Shown here one piece after another: positions 52,385 to 61,284 of a stretch of 64,000 bases of DNA. A program made the translations under genes and the position numbers. The stretch's first letter is position 1; each line of letters starts with the position of its first letter. The stretch is taken from contig NZ_JBLBVK010000039.1 in NCBI RefSeq assembly GCF_047314965.1, positions 49,820-113,819 on the forward strand, in the 5' to 3' direction. The notes under the pieces were generated by a model. The model did not search any database, was not told the origin of the DNA, and saw only the letters and a program-made list of their open reading frames with translations. The DNA is from JAVJUV01 sp047314965 (GTDB lineage: Bacteria; Pseudomonadota; Alphaproteobacteria; Rhodobacterales; Rhodobacteraceae).

Positions 52385-52629
52385 GTGTCCCCCCAGGGAA
52401 ATGCATTTCGGGCAGCCGCCATTCGGGCGATCTTTATCAAGCCAGACTATAGGCTGAAATACTCTGCGACGGAACATCTCTTGACTTAGAAAATTGCGGA
52501 ATCAGGCGACTAATGTGCTGAATCTTGACGCTAAATGTTGCGTTTGATCATCTCGGCATCCGCGTTTCCGCCACCGAAGGCCATGCTGCGCTGCGGCTTT
52601 GCACCACGATTCGGCAGCGCAACCGCAAG

Positions 52630-53433
52630 TTATCCAGCCAGCTTCCGGTGCACTTCCTCGAGATCGATATCACCCGTCGGACGCGAATTGCCCGGGTTCT
52701 CGAAATCGTATCGGAACAATTCGAAGTCCCGCTTGTAGATCTCGTAGACCAGATGCATCGACAGGTCGTCGAAGAAATCCTCGATCGGATAGGCCCGCTT
52801 TGGCGCGTGCCCCTCGCTTTCGTTGAATCGCGGTATGGCGCCCAGATCGACCGGATGGCGCAGGTCGACATGATCGAGCACGTCCTGCATCCCCTCGTTG
52901 AAGGCCTCGGTCCAGAATATCCGGTCATACCGCCCGCCATTCGCAATGAAGGTCGAGATATGCCCCGACATCGACGACCAGTGAATGTCCGGATCCATGG
53001 GCTTGCGGAACCGGATGGTATCCCGCGCGAACAGCAGAAAGCGCCGGAACATCGCGATCTGGTCGAAGTCACCGTCAACCTCGATCCCGTAATTCTGCGC
53101 CAGCTGCGGAATCAGGTTGCCGCGATACCGCTGCCCGTTCCGCTGAATGCCGCAAATCTTGTCGAAGAACGACGACAGAATACGCGTGTACGGATTGCGC
53201 ACGCAGGTGAAGGAATAGCTTTTGTGGCCCAGCACATTCGCCTCGATCACGGGCTGGCTGTCTTCCTGCGCCCATTTGTGAAGCCCTTCCCGCGCATCAT
53301 GGATATCGCCGTCGAAGAAAACGCCGTGATCCGAGTAGAACATGATCTGGCCAATGGTCGAGCAAGCGCATTTCGGCACCACGCGATAGACCATGCTCTC
53401 GCTGATCGTCATCCATGTACCGGGAAAGCCCAT
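52630..53433 (-). CDS. Sulfotransferase family 2 protein
   Basis: A 267-residue PAPS-dependent sulfotransferase of the carbohydrate type. The 5'-phosphosulfate loop is YRVVPKCACSTIGQIM (P20-T26) and the 3'-phosphate motif is FTCVRNPYTRILSSFFDKI. Related enzymes sulfate polysaccharides. I choose ATG 53433, preceded by GGTGGAG at some distance; an ATG at 53412 is possible. It is divergent from a GT14 glycosyltransferase, and sat-cysC at 44980-46686 could supply PAPS. The substrate is unknown. Confidence 0.85.
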   Translation of the reverse strand: MGFPGTWMTISESMVYRVVPKCACSTIGQIMFYSDHGVFFDGDIHDAREGLHKWAQEDSQPVIEANVLGHKSYSFTCVRNPYTRILSSFFDKICGIQRNGQRYRGNLIPQLAQNYGIEVDGDFDQIAMFRRFLLFARDTIRFRKPMDPDIHWSSMSGHISTFIANGGRYDRIFWTEAFNEGMQDVLDHVDLRHPVDLGAIPRFNESEGHAPKRAYPIEDFFDDLSMHLVYEIYKRDFELFRYDFENPGNSRPTGDIDLEEVHRKLAG

Positions 53434-53578
53434 CCAGCCGAAGTCTCCACCTCTGCAATCGCCGCGATACTGACGATGCCTCGGGGGAAAAAAGCAAAAT
53501 TCCAAGGTTCCTTCAATCCGTCGAATTGCGCTAGAACGTGGCAACCGAAGGCAAGCGGCAAAAACGACCGGGGGGCAG

Positions 53579-55153
53579 GTGGCCGAGATCGCCTATATTC
53601 TGCTGTGCCACAAGGACGTGGACGCGGTCGTGGCCAAGGCTCAAAGCCTGACGGCTGCGGGCGACTCGATTTCCATACACCTCGACGCAAACGCCTCGCG
53701 CGGCGATTTCGAAACACTGAGGTCGGCCCTTGCATCGAACCCCCGGGTGGTCCTGGCCCCGCGAAAGCGATGCGGTTGGGGCGAGTGGAGCCTTGTGGAC
53801 GCAACCCTCTCGGCCGTCCGCGCCGCTGCCAGTGCCTTTCCGCGCGCGACGCATTTCTACCTGCTGTCCGGCGACTGCATGCCGATCAAGACGGCCGAGT
53901 ACGTTCACGACGTCCTAAACGCCAGCGACAAAGACTACATCGAAAGCTTCGATTTCTTCCGGTCCGGCTGGATCAAGACGGGCTTCCGTGAGGAACGGCT
54001 GATCTACCGCCACTGGTTCAACGAACGCACGCAGGCGCGCCGCTTCTACGCGTCCTTCAACCTGCAAAGACGTCTTGGCTTGAAGCGCATCATCCCCAGG
54101 GATCTGAAGATGATGATCGGCAGCCAGTGGTGGTGCCTCAGGCGGCGGACCATCGAGGCGATACTCGATTTCATGGGCTCCCGACCGGATGTCGCGCGCT
54201 TCTTCAGGACAACCTGGATCCCCGATGAGACCTTCTTCCAGACGCTCGTCAGGCACCTTGTCCCGGATGCCGAGATCGAGAACCGCTCGCTGACTTTCCT
54301 GATGTTCTCCGACTACGGGATGCCGGTGACGTTCTACAACGATCACTACGACATGCTGATTTCCCAGGACTACCTTTTCGCTCGAAAGATCAGCCTCGAA
54401 GCGGACGACCTGAAAAGCCGGCTCGGATCGCTCTACAATGCAACCGGTGTCGAGTTCCGTATCTCCAACGAAGGCCAGAAACTCTATTCCTTTCTAACCC
54501 GCCGCGGTCGCTCGGGCGAGCGCTTCGCGCCGCGCTTCTGGGAGGCGGAATCGACCGTCGGGCGCGAACGCACCCTCCTCGTTGTCACCTGTAAGAAATG
54601 GCACGTGGCCAAGCGCCTTCTGGAGCGTATCGGTCACAAGTCCAATATTCACGCCATCGAGTATCTGTTCGACGAAGAGGCAACCGCCCTGCCCGATCTC
54701 GGTGGAATCCAGGCCTCGCTGGAAAAGCGCACGCGCCACCGCCGCGCGCTGATGCGGATGCTGTTCGACTATTACGAAACCGACCGCATCATCATCTGCC
54801 TCGATCCGTCCAACTTCGACCTGTTCGAGGACTTCTACGCGGACCGGAACGAAACCCGCCTGCTGGAAATCGAATGCCAGTACAGCGACGCCTATCTCGA
54901 AGGCCACGCCATGCGCGTGGGCCTTGCCGGGCCCAACAGCACCGAAGACACCTTCCGCCGCCTGCTTCCGGCGATCCGGAATGATGTCTACCGGGAAAGC
55001 GAACGCATCCGGGATCAGAACTTCCCCGAGTTCTATCGCCTCCGCGAAAGGAACACGCCCGAAGAAAACGCGGTCGCACTCTCTGGATTTCTGCGCATCG
55101 ATCAGGATAAAGCGCTGGAAATCGCTTCCACCAACTACCTCTTCGACGACTGA
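53579..55153 (+). CDS. GT14 beta-1,6-N-acetylglucosaminyltransferase-like protein with C-terminal DUF5928-type region
   Basis: A 524-residue protein. The N-terminal 280 residues match the Core-2/I-branching (GT14) fold: AYILLCHKDVDAVVAKAQSL, the SIHLDANAS block, RVVLAPRKRCGWGEWSLVDA and the FYLLSGDCMPIKTAEYV acidic motif, with SQWWCLRRRTIEAILDF and the catalytic Glu in WIPDETFFQT. The remaining 240 residues are a separate domain (RTLLVVTCKKWHVAKRLLER) I assign tentatively to DUF5928. The start is GTG. It probably adds GlcNAc-like branches to a surface glycan together with the divergent sulfotransferase. Confidence 0.82.
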   Translation: MAEIAYILLCHKDVDAVVAKAQSLTAAGDSISIHLDANASRGDFETLRSALASNPRVVLAPRKRCGWGEWSLVDATLSAVRAAASAFPRATHFYLLSGDCMPIKTAEYVHDVLNASDKDYIESFDFFRSGWIKTGFREERLIYRHWFNERTQARRFYASFNLQRRLGLKRIIPRDLKMMIGSQWWCLRRRTIEAILDFMGSRPDVARFFRTTWIPDETFFQTLVRHLVPDAEIENRSLTFLMFSDYGMPVTFYNDHYDMLISQDYLFARKISLEADDLKSRLGSLYNATGVEFRISNEGQKLYSFLTRRGRSGERFAPRFWEAESTVGRERTLLVVTCKKWHVAKRLLERIGHKSNIHAIEYLFDEEATALPDLGGIQASLEKRTRHRRALMRMLFDYYETDRIIICLDPSNFDLFEDFYADRNETRLLEIECQYSDAYLEGHAMRVGLAGPNSTEDTFRRLLPAIRNDVYRESERIRDQNFPEFYRLRERNTPEENAVALSGFLRIDQDKALEIASTNYLFDD

Positions 55154-55161
55154 GGACCCTC

Positions 55162-55542
55162 ATGGCATATACCTACGACGACCAGAATATTTTCGCGAAG
55201 ATCCTGCGCGGTGAGATCCCGAATACTACCGTTCGCGAAACCGAGCATACCCTCGCCTTCAGGGATATCGCGCCACAGGCCCCAGAGCACATTCTCGTCA
55301 TTCCCAAGGGTACCTACGTGACAGCCGATCACTTCGCCACCGAAGCCAGCGATGCCGAGATCGCGGATTTCTGGCGCACGCTGGGCGAAATCACCCGCGA
55401 ACTCGGGGTGGCGGCCGACATTGGAAACGGATACCGGCTGATCGCGAATTCCGGGATCGACGGCGTGCAGGACGTGCCACATTTCCACATGCACATCCTT
55501 GCCGGACGAAAGCTTGGACCGATGCTCATGCGTCGCGACTGA
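55162..55542 (+). CDS. HIT family (histidine triad) protein
   Basis: A 126-residue HINT-type nucleotide hydrolase. The N terminus has NIFAKILRGEIPNTTV, then EHILVIPKGTYVTADH, and the triad VPHFHMHILAGRKLGPM carries the HxHxH catalytic residues. HIT enzymes hydrolyse AMP-lysine or similar adducts. It starts eight bases after the GT14 gene, so the two are probably cotranscribed. Confidence 0.94.
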   Translation: MAYTYDDQNIFAKILRGEIPNTTVRETEHTLAFRDIAPQAPEHILVIPKGTYVTADHFATEASDAEIADFWRTLGEITRELGVAADIGNGYRLIANSGIDGVQDVPHFHMHILAGRKLGPMLMRRD

Positions 55543-55642
55543 GCGCTGAAGAGCCTCGCTAAACTTTCGCTTTCCACCTCTTGCCGCCTTTTCCTGCGCG
55601 ACTTAGAACAGACGAGCCTCGAGTTTTTGATGGAGCTGCAGG

Positions 55643-55840
55643 ATGTCGACCAAAACGAACGAAAAGACCACGGCTCATCCTCCGCCGGAAACCGAAACGG
55701 TCACCGCTCACCGTATCGCCTGCGACGGCGGTGAAGGCGCCCTCGGGCATCCCCGCGTGTGGCTTTCGATCGATCCCGAAAAAGGCTGGGTCGAATGCGG
55801 CTATTGCGACAAGCGCTACGTTTACGCCGCCGACGCCTGA
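55643..55840 (+). CDS. Zinc-finger (CHCC) protein, NDUFS6-like
   Basis: A 65-residue protein. After a flexible 20-residue start, HRIACDGGEGALGHPRVWL and WVECGYCDKRYVY supply the Cys/His zinc ligands (C, H, C, C). This is the small zinc-finger family related to the NDUFS6 subunit of complex I. An AGGATG-type ribosome region lies at the start. Confidence 0.88.
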   Translation: MSTKTNEKTTAHPPPETETVTAHRIACDGGEGALGHPRVWLSIDPEKGWVECGYCDKRYVYAADA

Positions 55841-56052
55841 ACGGCGGCCTTACGACCCCGGTCGGATCGTTCCCGAAGGCGGGTTGATTGCACCCGAACA
55901 GCAGACGGATCGTGCCAGCGAACCGCATCTTCTTCGCTTTTGAGCGACATCATCTCATTTTTTTCCGCTTTTCGCAGGGCAACGAAGGCGCTACCATCGC
56001 TGCATTTCATGACAGGGCTCCATTTTTTGCCCGCTGACATAGGAGATGCGGC

Positions 56053-56619
56053 TTGGGTGTAGAGTCGCCACCTTCAAGGGGATCATTCGGCCTCGAGGAA
56101 CTTGGTCTCTTCGACACCACGCCTCTTAAGCCACTGGATACGATCGTCGATCTGTGCGCCGAGGCGATCGATGCGCCTGTCGTCGCCTTCCTGGTCTTCG
56201 ATGACAATGCCGCATCCATGGTGATCAAGTCGATCATCGGCGGCGCAGACGTCCGTCCAGGTCCCATTGGCGTACAGGCCGAGCGCTCTGCCTGTGACCT
56301 CGTCAGGCGAGAGGCCTGCGCGATCGGCATCGGCAATCTTTCTGCCCGCACCGAAACGGCACAGGTGTTCGAGCGCCGGAAACTTGGCGCGATCGGCTTC
56401 CTTGCCGCGCCAGTACACGGCCCGGACGGAGCGATCATCGGTGTCCTCGCGGCCATGACTCCGTCCGAGCATCACTGGACCAGGCACGAGAAAAAGCTGA
56501 TCGAAAATTACGCCTATCTGCTTTCCGAGCAGGTGATGTTTCGCGCCGCGCTGCAGACGGTCAAGATTTTGTCCCGGGAATTCTCGCCATTCGGAAAACC
56601 GGTGCGGCTCCGGAACTGA
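56053..56619 (+). CDS. GAF domain protein
   Basis: A 188-residue single GAF-domain protein. The pattern LDTIVDLCAEAIDAPVVAFLVFDD, the RSACDLVRREACAIGIGNLS block and IGFLAAPVHGPDGAIIGVLAAM are GAF-type. The start appears to be TTG 56053, supported by AGGAG at 56041-56045; an overlapping ATG at 56046 is out of frame. No output domain is present, so it may be a small-ligand or redox sensor for a partner. The ligand is unknown. Confidence 0.78.
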   Translation: MGVESPPSRGSFGLEELGLFDTTPLKPLDTIVDLCAEAIDAPVVAFLVFDDNAASMVIKSIIGGADVRPGPIGVQAERSACDLVRREACAIGIGNLSARTETAQVFERRKLGAIGFLAAPVHGPDGAIIGVLAAMTPSEHHWTRHEKKLIENYAYLLSEQVMFRAALQTVKILSREFSPFGKPVRLRN

Positions 56620-56627
56620 TCGCGGTC

Positions 56628-56999
56628 TCAGGTCGTCTCGCTGCAATGCCGCCGAAAGGCACGCTTCAGCAGATCCAGTTCGGCCTTCAAAAGCGCCAGT
56701 TCGGCCCGCAGATCGCCCGAAACCTCGTCACCCGCGATGACCGTCTCGTGCGCCAGCGCCTCGCCCGTCCGGGCGTCCTCGATGACGAAGGTCTGTACAC
56801 CGTCCGACAACCGGTCAAGCGGCAAATGGAACCTGACCGTCCAGCCGTCGCGGTCTTGCGCCGGAGAGGTCTCGGGCTCGCCCACCAGATCGTCCCTGTG
56901 CCGGATACGCAGCTTCGGCGGATGCGGCTCACGCCCCGACAAAAGTCCTTCCCAGACCCCGTTGACCAGTCTCATGCGTGTCAAGGTCGCTCCGGACAC
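56628..56999 (-). CDS. Hypothetical protein downstream of DUF6478-type gene
   Basis: A 123-residue protein of unknown function, beta-rich at the start (MRLVNGVWEGLLSG) and ending in a helix (LRAELALLKAELDLLKRAFRR) that may form a coiled coil. The start is GTG 56999: it is 11 bases after the preceding stop and has a strong AGGGGAG ribosome site six bases upstream. The frame is open to 57101, but that part overlaps the previous gene. Probably one functional unit with its neighbour. Confidence 0.7.
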   Translation of the reverse strand: MSGATLTRMRLVNGVWEGLLSGREPHPPKLRIRHRDDLVGEPETSPAQDRDGWTVRFHLPLDRLSDGVQTFVIEDARTGEALAHETVIAGDEVSGDLRAELALLKAELDLLKRAFRRHCSETT

Positions 57000-57010
57000 G
57001 GCGATCTCCC

Positions 57011-57748
57011 CTAGAACTCGGCGCGCGGTCGGCGCGACATCGTCAAATCCGAAATCCGGAAGCGGTTCATGGCCGGCCGCTCGAAGATCAGGTCGATCCA
57101 TGCCGCCGAGACCCGTTCCTCATCCAATTCCGCCGTCGCAAGATCGAGATCGACATGATCCGCCTCGCCGAAGGCCGCAACAACCTGCGCCACGTTGGGT
57201 CCGTGGCGGACGTTCAGACGGCCGAAACAGGACACCGGATGGTCCATTGTCAGATCCAGACCAATCCGCAGGATATGCGCGCGCGACATGCCCCGCACCG
57301 CCGCCTCGGGCAAGTCGATGGCCACGCTCAGGAAAGCCCCATCGAAATGGAAAACCTCGATATCCGTGGCAAAGGCCGGGACACCGCCGGTAACCCGGGA
57401 CTGACGGACAAGATATTCACCCCGCGGACAGTCGTGAAAGAACTTCGCCTCGCCACCGAAGCCGGCACCGTTCTCCGGCGACACCAGTCCGGCCGGCGTG
57501 ACGGGAGCCGACCAAAGCTCCGGCCTCCAGGCCCAGTCCGCATGCAAAGGACGAGGCAGAGCCGCCTTGGGCAAAAGCCGCAGTTCAGCCGTGTGCGTCA
57601 CGCGCTGGAGCTGCAGGGAAAGATGCCTTGCCCGCTTGCCGAGGCTTCGAAGCAAGGCCGGATCGATATGCTCGGCCTCAAGGGCCACGCGGCTCCACCG
57701 CCGCATGATCCCCTGTTCCAGAATCCTATCGATAAATGCCATAGCCAT
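57011..57748 (-). CDS. DUF6478-type protein
   Basis: About 245 residues. Segments AFIDRILEQGIMRRWSRVAL, the PLHADWAWRPELWSAPV region and the ending DLTMSRRPRAEF look like a family I remember from Rhodobacteraceae (DUF6478); function unknown. No membrane span or catalytic motif is obvious. The start could be ATG 57748 or 57742; neither has a good ribosome site, and GTG starts exist up to 57790. Cotranscribed with the small downstream gene. Confidence 0.6.
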   Translation of the reverse strand: MAMAFIDRILEQGIMRRWSRVALEAEHIDPALLRSLGKRARHLSLQLQRVTHTAELRLLPKAALPRPLHADWAWRPELWSAPVTPAGLVSPENGAGFGGEAKFFHDCPRGEYLVRQSRVTGGVPAFATDIEVFHFDGAFLSVAIDLPEAAVRGMSRAHILRIGLDLTMDHPVSCFGRLNVRHGPNVAQVVAAFGEADHVDLDLATAELDEERVSAAWIDLIFERPAMNRFRISDLTMSRRPRAEF

Positions 57749-57850
57749 CCAGAAGCCACACGATCCTGTGGTCAACTTAACGCGCACCACTAAATCGTGG
57801 CAACAGCACCGATAACAGAAGGCGTTAACTTTTTGTGGATAAATGCCGGA

Positions 57851-58480
57851 TCAGCGCGTGTTGGTCGTGCGGATGCGCTCCACCTGGGCTGTAAGAGTCT
57901 GAAATCCCTCGGGCACCTCGATTGGCCGCCCGTCAAGTTCAACGAGAGAAACCGTCACGAAGCGGCCTCCAAGGCCGAAAATTGCCCGCCAGTAATCTTG
58001 CGAGACACCCGGGACCGGGCGAATGCTGCGGTCTTCGAGGTGCAGGAGCAACAGGTCATCGCCCCGCCGCGCCTCGAGAATCTGCACCGAACCGGCGCTG
58101 CCGTCGCGCGCAAGCGCTGCCTTGCCGCTCTCGGAAGTCAGGAACTCCTGCAGAACCTCGGCAGGCGGCAGATCTCCGCCCCGGTTTTCAACCGAAACGG
58201 TCACCACGCCGGGAACCTCGGGACGCGGCGCAAAGGCGTTCTGTGCGATGGCCGCGCAACTTCCCAGCACCACAACAGACGTTTCGCCATCCGTGCGGGT
58301 GGTTCTTGTGTCCACGCACCATCCACGGGTGCCGGAGACGACAAGGCCATCGGGCAACTCGATACGCTCCGGTGCCGAGCGGGTTACATTGAACCCCTCG
58401 AAACCGCTTAAACCACCGTCGCAGGCGGCCAGTCCGAAGACGGCCGCCAGCAGAAAAAGCTTAGAGATCGGCGTAGACAT
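57851..58480 (-). CDS. Hypothetical lipoprotein
   Basis: A 209-residue exported protein with a lipoprotein signal: LFLLAAVFGLAAC, where Cys is the likely lipidation site. The mature part has two further Cys residues (GWCVDTRTTRTDGE and LGSCAAIAQ) that could form a disulfide. No family is recognised. The start at 58480 overlaps the 3' end of ilvD by 20 bases, so its translation is probably coupled to ilvD. Confidence 0.78.
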   Translation of the reverse strand: MSTPISKLFLLAAVFGLAACDGGLSGFEGFNVTRSAPERIELPDGLVVSGTRGWCVDTRTTRTDGETSVVVLGSCAAIAQNAFAPRPEVPGVVTVSVENRGGDLPPAEVLQEFLTSESGKAALARDGSAGSVQILEARRGDDLLLLHLEDRSIRPVPGVSQDYWRAIFGLGGRFVTVSLVELDGRPIEVPEGFQTLTAQVERIRTTNTR

Positions 58481-60185
58481 GCTTTTCTTCTCGCGCGCCG
58501 GGATGCGTGACGGCGCCCAGACGGGTCGAGCCGACAAGCTGCGCATATTTCCAGAGAGCGCCCGAGGAATAGATCGTCTCGCGCGGGATGTATTCGCGCG
58601 CCTTCAGTTCCTCGTCGGTCAGGTCGACGCTGATCTCACCCTTGATCGCGTCGATCGTGATCATGTCGCCATCGCGCAGTTTGCCAATGGGACCGCCCAT
58701 CGCCGATTCCGGTCCGACATGGCCAACGCAAAAGCCCCGCGTCGCGCCCGAGAACCGGCCATCGGTGATCAGCGCCACCTTCTTGCCCATGCCCTGGCCC
58801 GACAGCGCCGCCGTCGTCGCCAGCATTTCGCGCATGCCGGGGCCGCTCCTCGGTCCCTCGTTGCGGATGACCAGAACCTCGCCTTCCTTGTAGGTCCGCG
58901 CTTTCACGGCTTCGAAGGCGTCCTCCTCGCACTCGAACACGCGCGCCGGGCCGGTGAATACCTGCTCGGCTTCGCTCATCCCCGCGACCTTCACGATCGC
59001 TCCTTCGGGCGCCAGATTGCCCTTCAGCCCAACGACGCCGCCGGTCTTCGTGATCGGCGTCTCGATCGGATAGATTACGCGGCCATCGGCCACGCCCTCT
59101 ATCTTGTCCAAGGCCTCGCCGATGGTCTCGCCACTCGCGGTCATGCAGTCCTCGTGAAGCAGGCCGGCCTTGCGAAGTTCCTTCATGACGACCGGCACGC
59201 CGCCCACCTCGTAAAGGTCCTTGGCCACGTATTTGCCGCCCGGCTTCAGGTCGACGAAATACGGCGTGTCGCGGAAGATGTCGCAGACATCGAACAGGTC
59301 GAAATCGATCCCGGCCTCATGCGCGATCGCGGGTAAGTGCAGGCCCGCATTGGTCGAACCGCCGGTGCAGGCCACGACGCGCGCGGCGTTTTCAAGCGAC
59401 TTGCGGGTCACGACGTCACGGGCACGGATGTTCTTCTCCAGAAGGTTCATCACGGCCAGGCCGGAGGCCGTCGCATAGGCGTCACGGCTCTCGTAAGGAG
59501 CGGGCGCGCCGGACGAATTCAGAAGTGCAAGGCCGATAGCCTCGGAGACGCAGGCCATCGTGTTCGCGGTGAACTGGCCGCCGCATGCGCCAGCCGAAGG
59601 GCAGGCGACCTTTTCCAGCGCGCGCAGTTCCTCGTCCGAGTTCTGGCCCGCCTGGTGACGGCCCACGGCCTCGAAAACGTCCTGCACGGTGACGTCTTGG
59701 CCCTTGTACCGGCCCGGCATGATCGACCCGCCGTAGATGAACACCGACGGCACGTTCAGGCGCACCATCGCCATCATCATCCCCGGCAGCGACTTGTCAC
59801 AGCCAGCCAGCCCCACGATCGCGTCATAGCAGTGCCCGCGCATCGTCAGCTCGACGGTATCGGCAATCGCCTCGCGCGACGCCAGCGACGAGCGCATGCC
59901 CTCGTGCCCCATCGCGATACCGTCGGTCACGGTGATCGTAGTGAATTCACGTGGCGTGCCGAAACCTTCCTTTACGCCCAGCTTCACCGCCTGAGCCTGC
60001 CGGTTCAGCGCGATGTTGCAGGGCGCGGCCTCGTTCCAGCAGGTGGCGACACCTATGAAGGGCTGCGCGATCTCTTCCTCGCTGATCCCCATCGCGTAGT
60101 AATACGACCGGTGCGGCGCCCGCGCCGGACCTTCCGTGACGTGACGGCTGGGCAGTTTGGATTTGTCGAACTTCTTCTTCAGCAT
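58461..60185 (-). CDS. ilvD: Dihydroxy-acid dehydratase
   Basis: A 574-residue iron-sulfur enzyme of branched-chain amino-acid and pantothenate synthesis. The cluster Cys residues lie in WNEAAPCN, VGLAGCDKSLPGMM and CPSAGACGGQFTANTM. Further signatures are GMREMLATTAAL and ITDGRFSGATRG. ATG 60185 gives the usual N terminus (KKKFDKSKLPSRHVTEG). Confidence 0.97.
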   Translation of the reverse strand: MLKKKFDKSKLPSRHVTEGPARAPHRSYYYAMGISEEEIAQPFIGVATCWNEAAPCNIALNRQAQAVKLGVKEGFGTPREFTTITVTDGIAMGHEGMRSSLASREAIADTVELTMRGHCYDAIVGLAGCDKSLPGMMMAMVRLNVPSVFIYGGSIMPGRYKGQDVTVQDVFEAVGRHQAGQNSDEELRALEKVACPSAGACGGQFTANTMACVSEAIGLALLNSSGAPAPYESRDAYATASGLAVMNLLEKNIRARDVVTRKSLENAARVVACTGGSTNAGLHLPAIAHEAGIDFDLFDVCDIFRDTPYFVDLKPGGKYVAKDLYEVGGVPVVMKELRKAGLLHEDCMTASGETIGEALDKIEGVADGRVIYPIETPITKTGGVVGLKGNLAPEGAIVKVAGMSEAEQVFTGPARVFECEEDAFEAVKARTYKEGEVLVIRNEGPRSGPGMREMLATTAALSGQGMGKKVALITDGRFSGATRGFCVGHVGPESAMGGPIGKLRDGDMITIDAIKGEISVDLTDEELKAREYIPRETIYSSGALWKYAQLVGSTRLGAVTHPGAREEKHVYADL

Positions 60186-60334
60186 GGGCTCCCTCCCGCG
60201 TGTATCGCGCCGACGAGGCTTAGACCCTGCAAGCCCGCTGGGCAAGCGCGAGACGCGGAATTTCGCTGGTGAAATCGCGCGTCCCGCATGAAAAACCGAT
60301 TGACCCTACCCGACACTGCCATAGCCTCGCGACG

Positions 60335-61225
60335 ATGAACCTTTCCCGCTACACCCCGATGATCGAGGACGCTCGGCAGCGCCCGGCTCTCTGGCGGTTG
60401 CTTCTCGGGCTCGGGACGGTGTTTTCGGTTCTGGTGCTCTGGTTCGCCGCCCTGATCGCGTTCCGAGCCCTGACGACCGGGGCGCAATTCGTCGATGCGG
60501 GCGCCGAGTTGATCACGCTTGGCGCGGACCACCCCGGCCAGGCCGTGCTGTTCCTGATGATCGTGGCGGGACTGGGGCTCGGCACCTGTGCCGCCGCGGC
60601 GGTCTGGCAACGCCGCTCGCCGCGCTCGCTCATCGGACCGGGCGCGAGAACCCTGCGCCAGGGGTTCATCGCCGCCGCAGTCACCTTCGGATTCCTCGGT
60701 GCGCTCAGCCTCGTCTCCCTGCCGCTTTCGGAATTGCCGATCCCCAACCAGCCGCTGCACACGTGGCTGGCGTGGCTCCCGCTTGGCGTCCTCGCGCTGA
60801 TCTTCCAGACCGGAAGCGAGGAGATCCTGTTCCGCGGCTACCTGCAAAGCCAGTTCGCCGCGCGGTTCCGCAGCTTGGCGGTCGCCATCGCCGTTCCCTC
60901 CGTCATGTTCGGCTTCGCGCATTTCGTTCCGGTCTTTCCCACCCTCGCGGCGATGACCTACGTTCTGATCGCGGCGCTGTTCGGCGTCCTGGCCGCCGAC
61001 CTGACCATACGCACCGGCAGCATCGGCGCAGCCTGGGGGTTTCACTTTGCCAACAACGCGCTCGCCATCCTTTTCGTGGCGCCTTCAGGCTCGATCACCG
61101 GCCTCGCGCTCTGGCGCACGGCCGAGGAATTCGGCCCCGAGACATTCGCCTCCCCGCTCGCCACGCTCGAGGTTCTGGTGCTGCTGGCCAGCTGGTTCCT
61201 GATCCGCCGCGCCCTGCGCGTCTGA
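60335..61225 (+). CDS. CPBP-family intramembrane metalloprotease
   Basis: A 296-residue polytopic protease of the CAAX/CPBP family. The active-site motifs are SEEILFRGYLQSQ (EExxxR), FGFAHFVPV (conserved His) and GFHFANNALAILF. It has about eight predicted spans. The substrate is unknown; bacterial members can act in membrane-protein processing or bacteriocin immunity. ATG 60335 is chosen from the hydrophobic pattern; the frame extends upstream. Confidence 0.87.
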   Translation: MNLSRYTPMIEDARQRPALWRLLLGLGTVFSVLVLWFAALIAFRALTTGAQFVDAGAELITLGADHPGQAVLFLMIVAGLGLGTCAAAAVWQRRSPRSLIGPGARTLRQGFIAAAVTFGFLGALSLVSLPLSELPIPNQPLHTWLAWLPLGVLALIFQTGSEEILFRGYLQSQFAARFRSLAVAIAVPSVMFGFAHFVPVFPTLAAMTYVLIAALFGVLAADLTIRTGSIGAAWGFHFANNALAILFVAPSGSITGLALWRTAEEFGPETFASPLATLEVLVLLASWFLIRRALRV

Positions 61226-61284
61226 TTGCATTTCCCGTCGCACCGCCTTAACTGGGGCCTGAGACAGGGGAACAGGTCACATCG

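Noticed and set aside
52525..53991. 488-codon plus-strand frame across the sulfotransferase region
   Set aside because: It is antisense to the sulfotransferase, which has both PAPS-binding motifs, and then runs out of frame into the GT14 gene.
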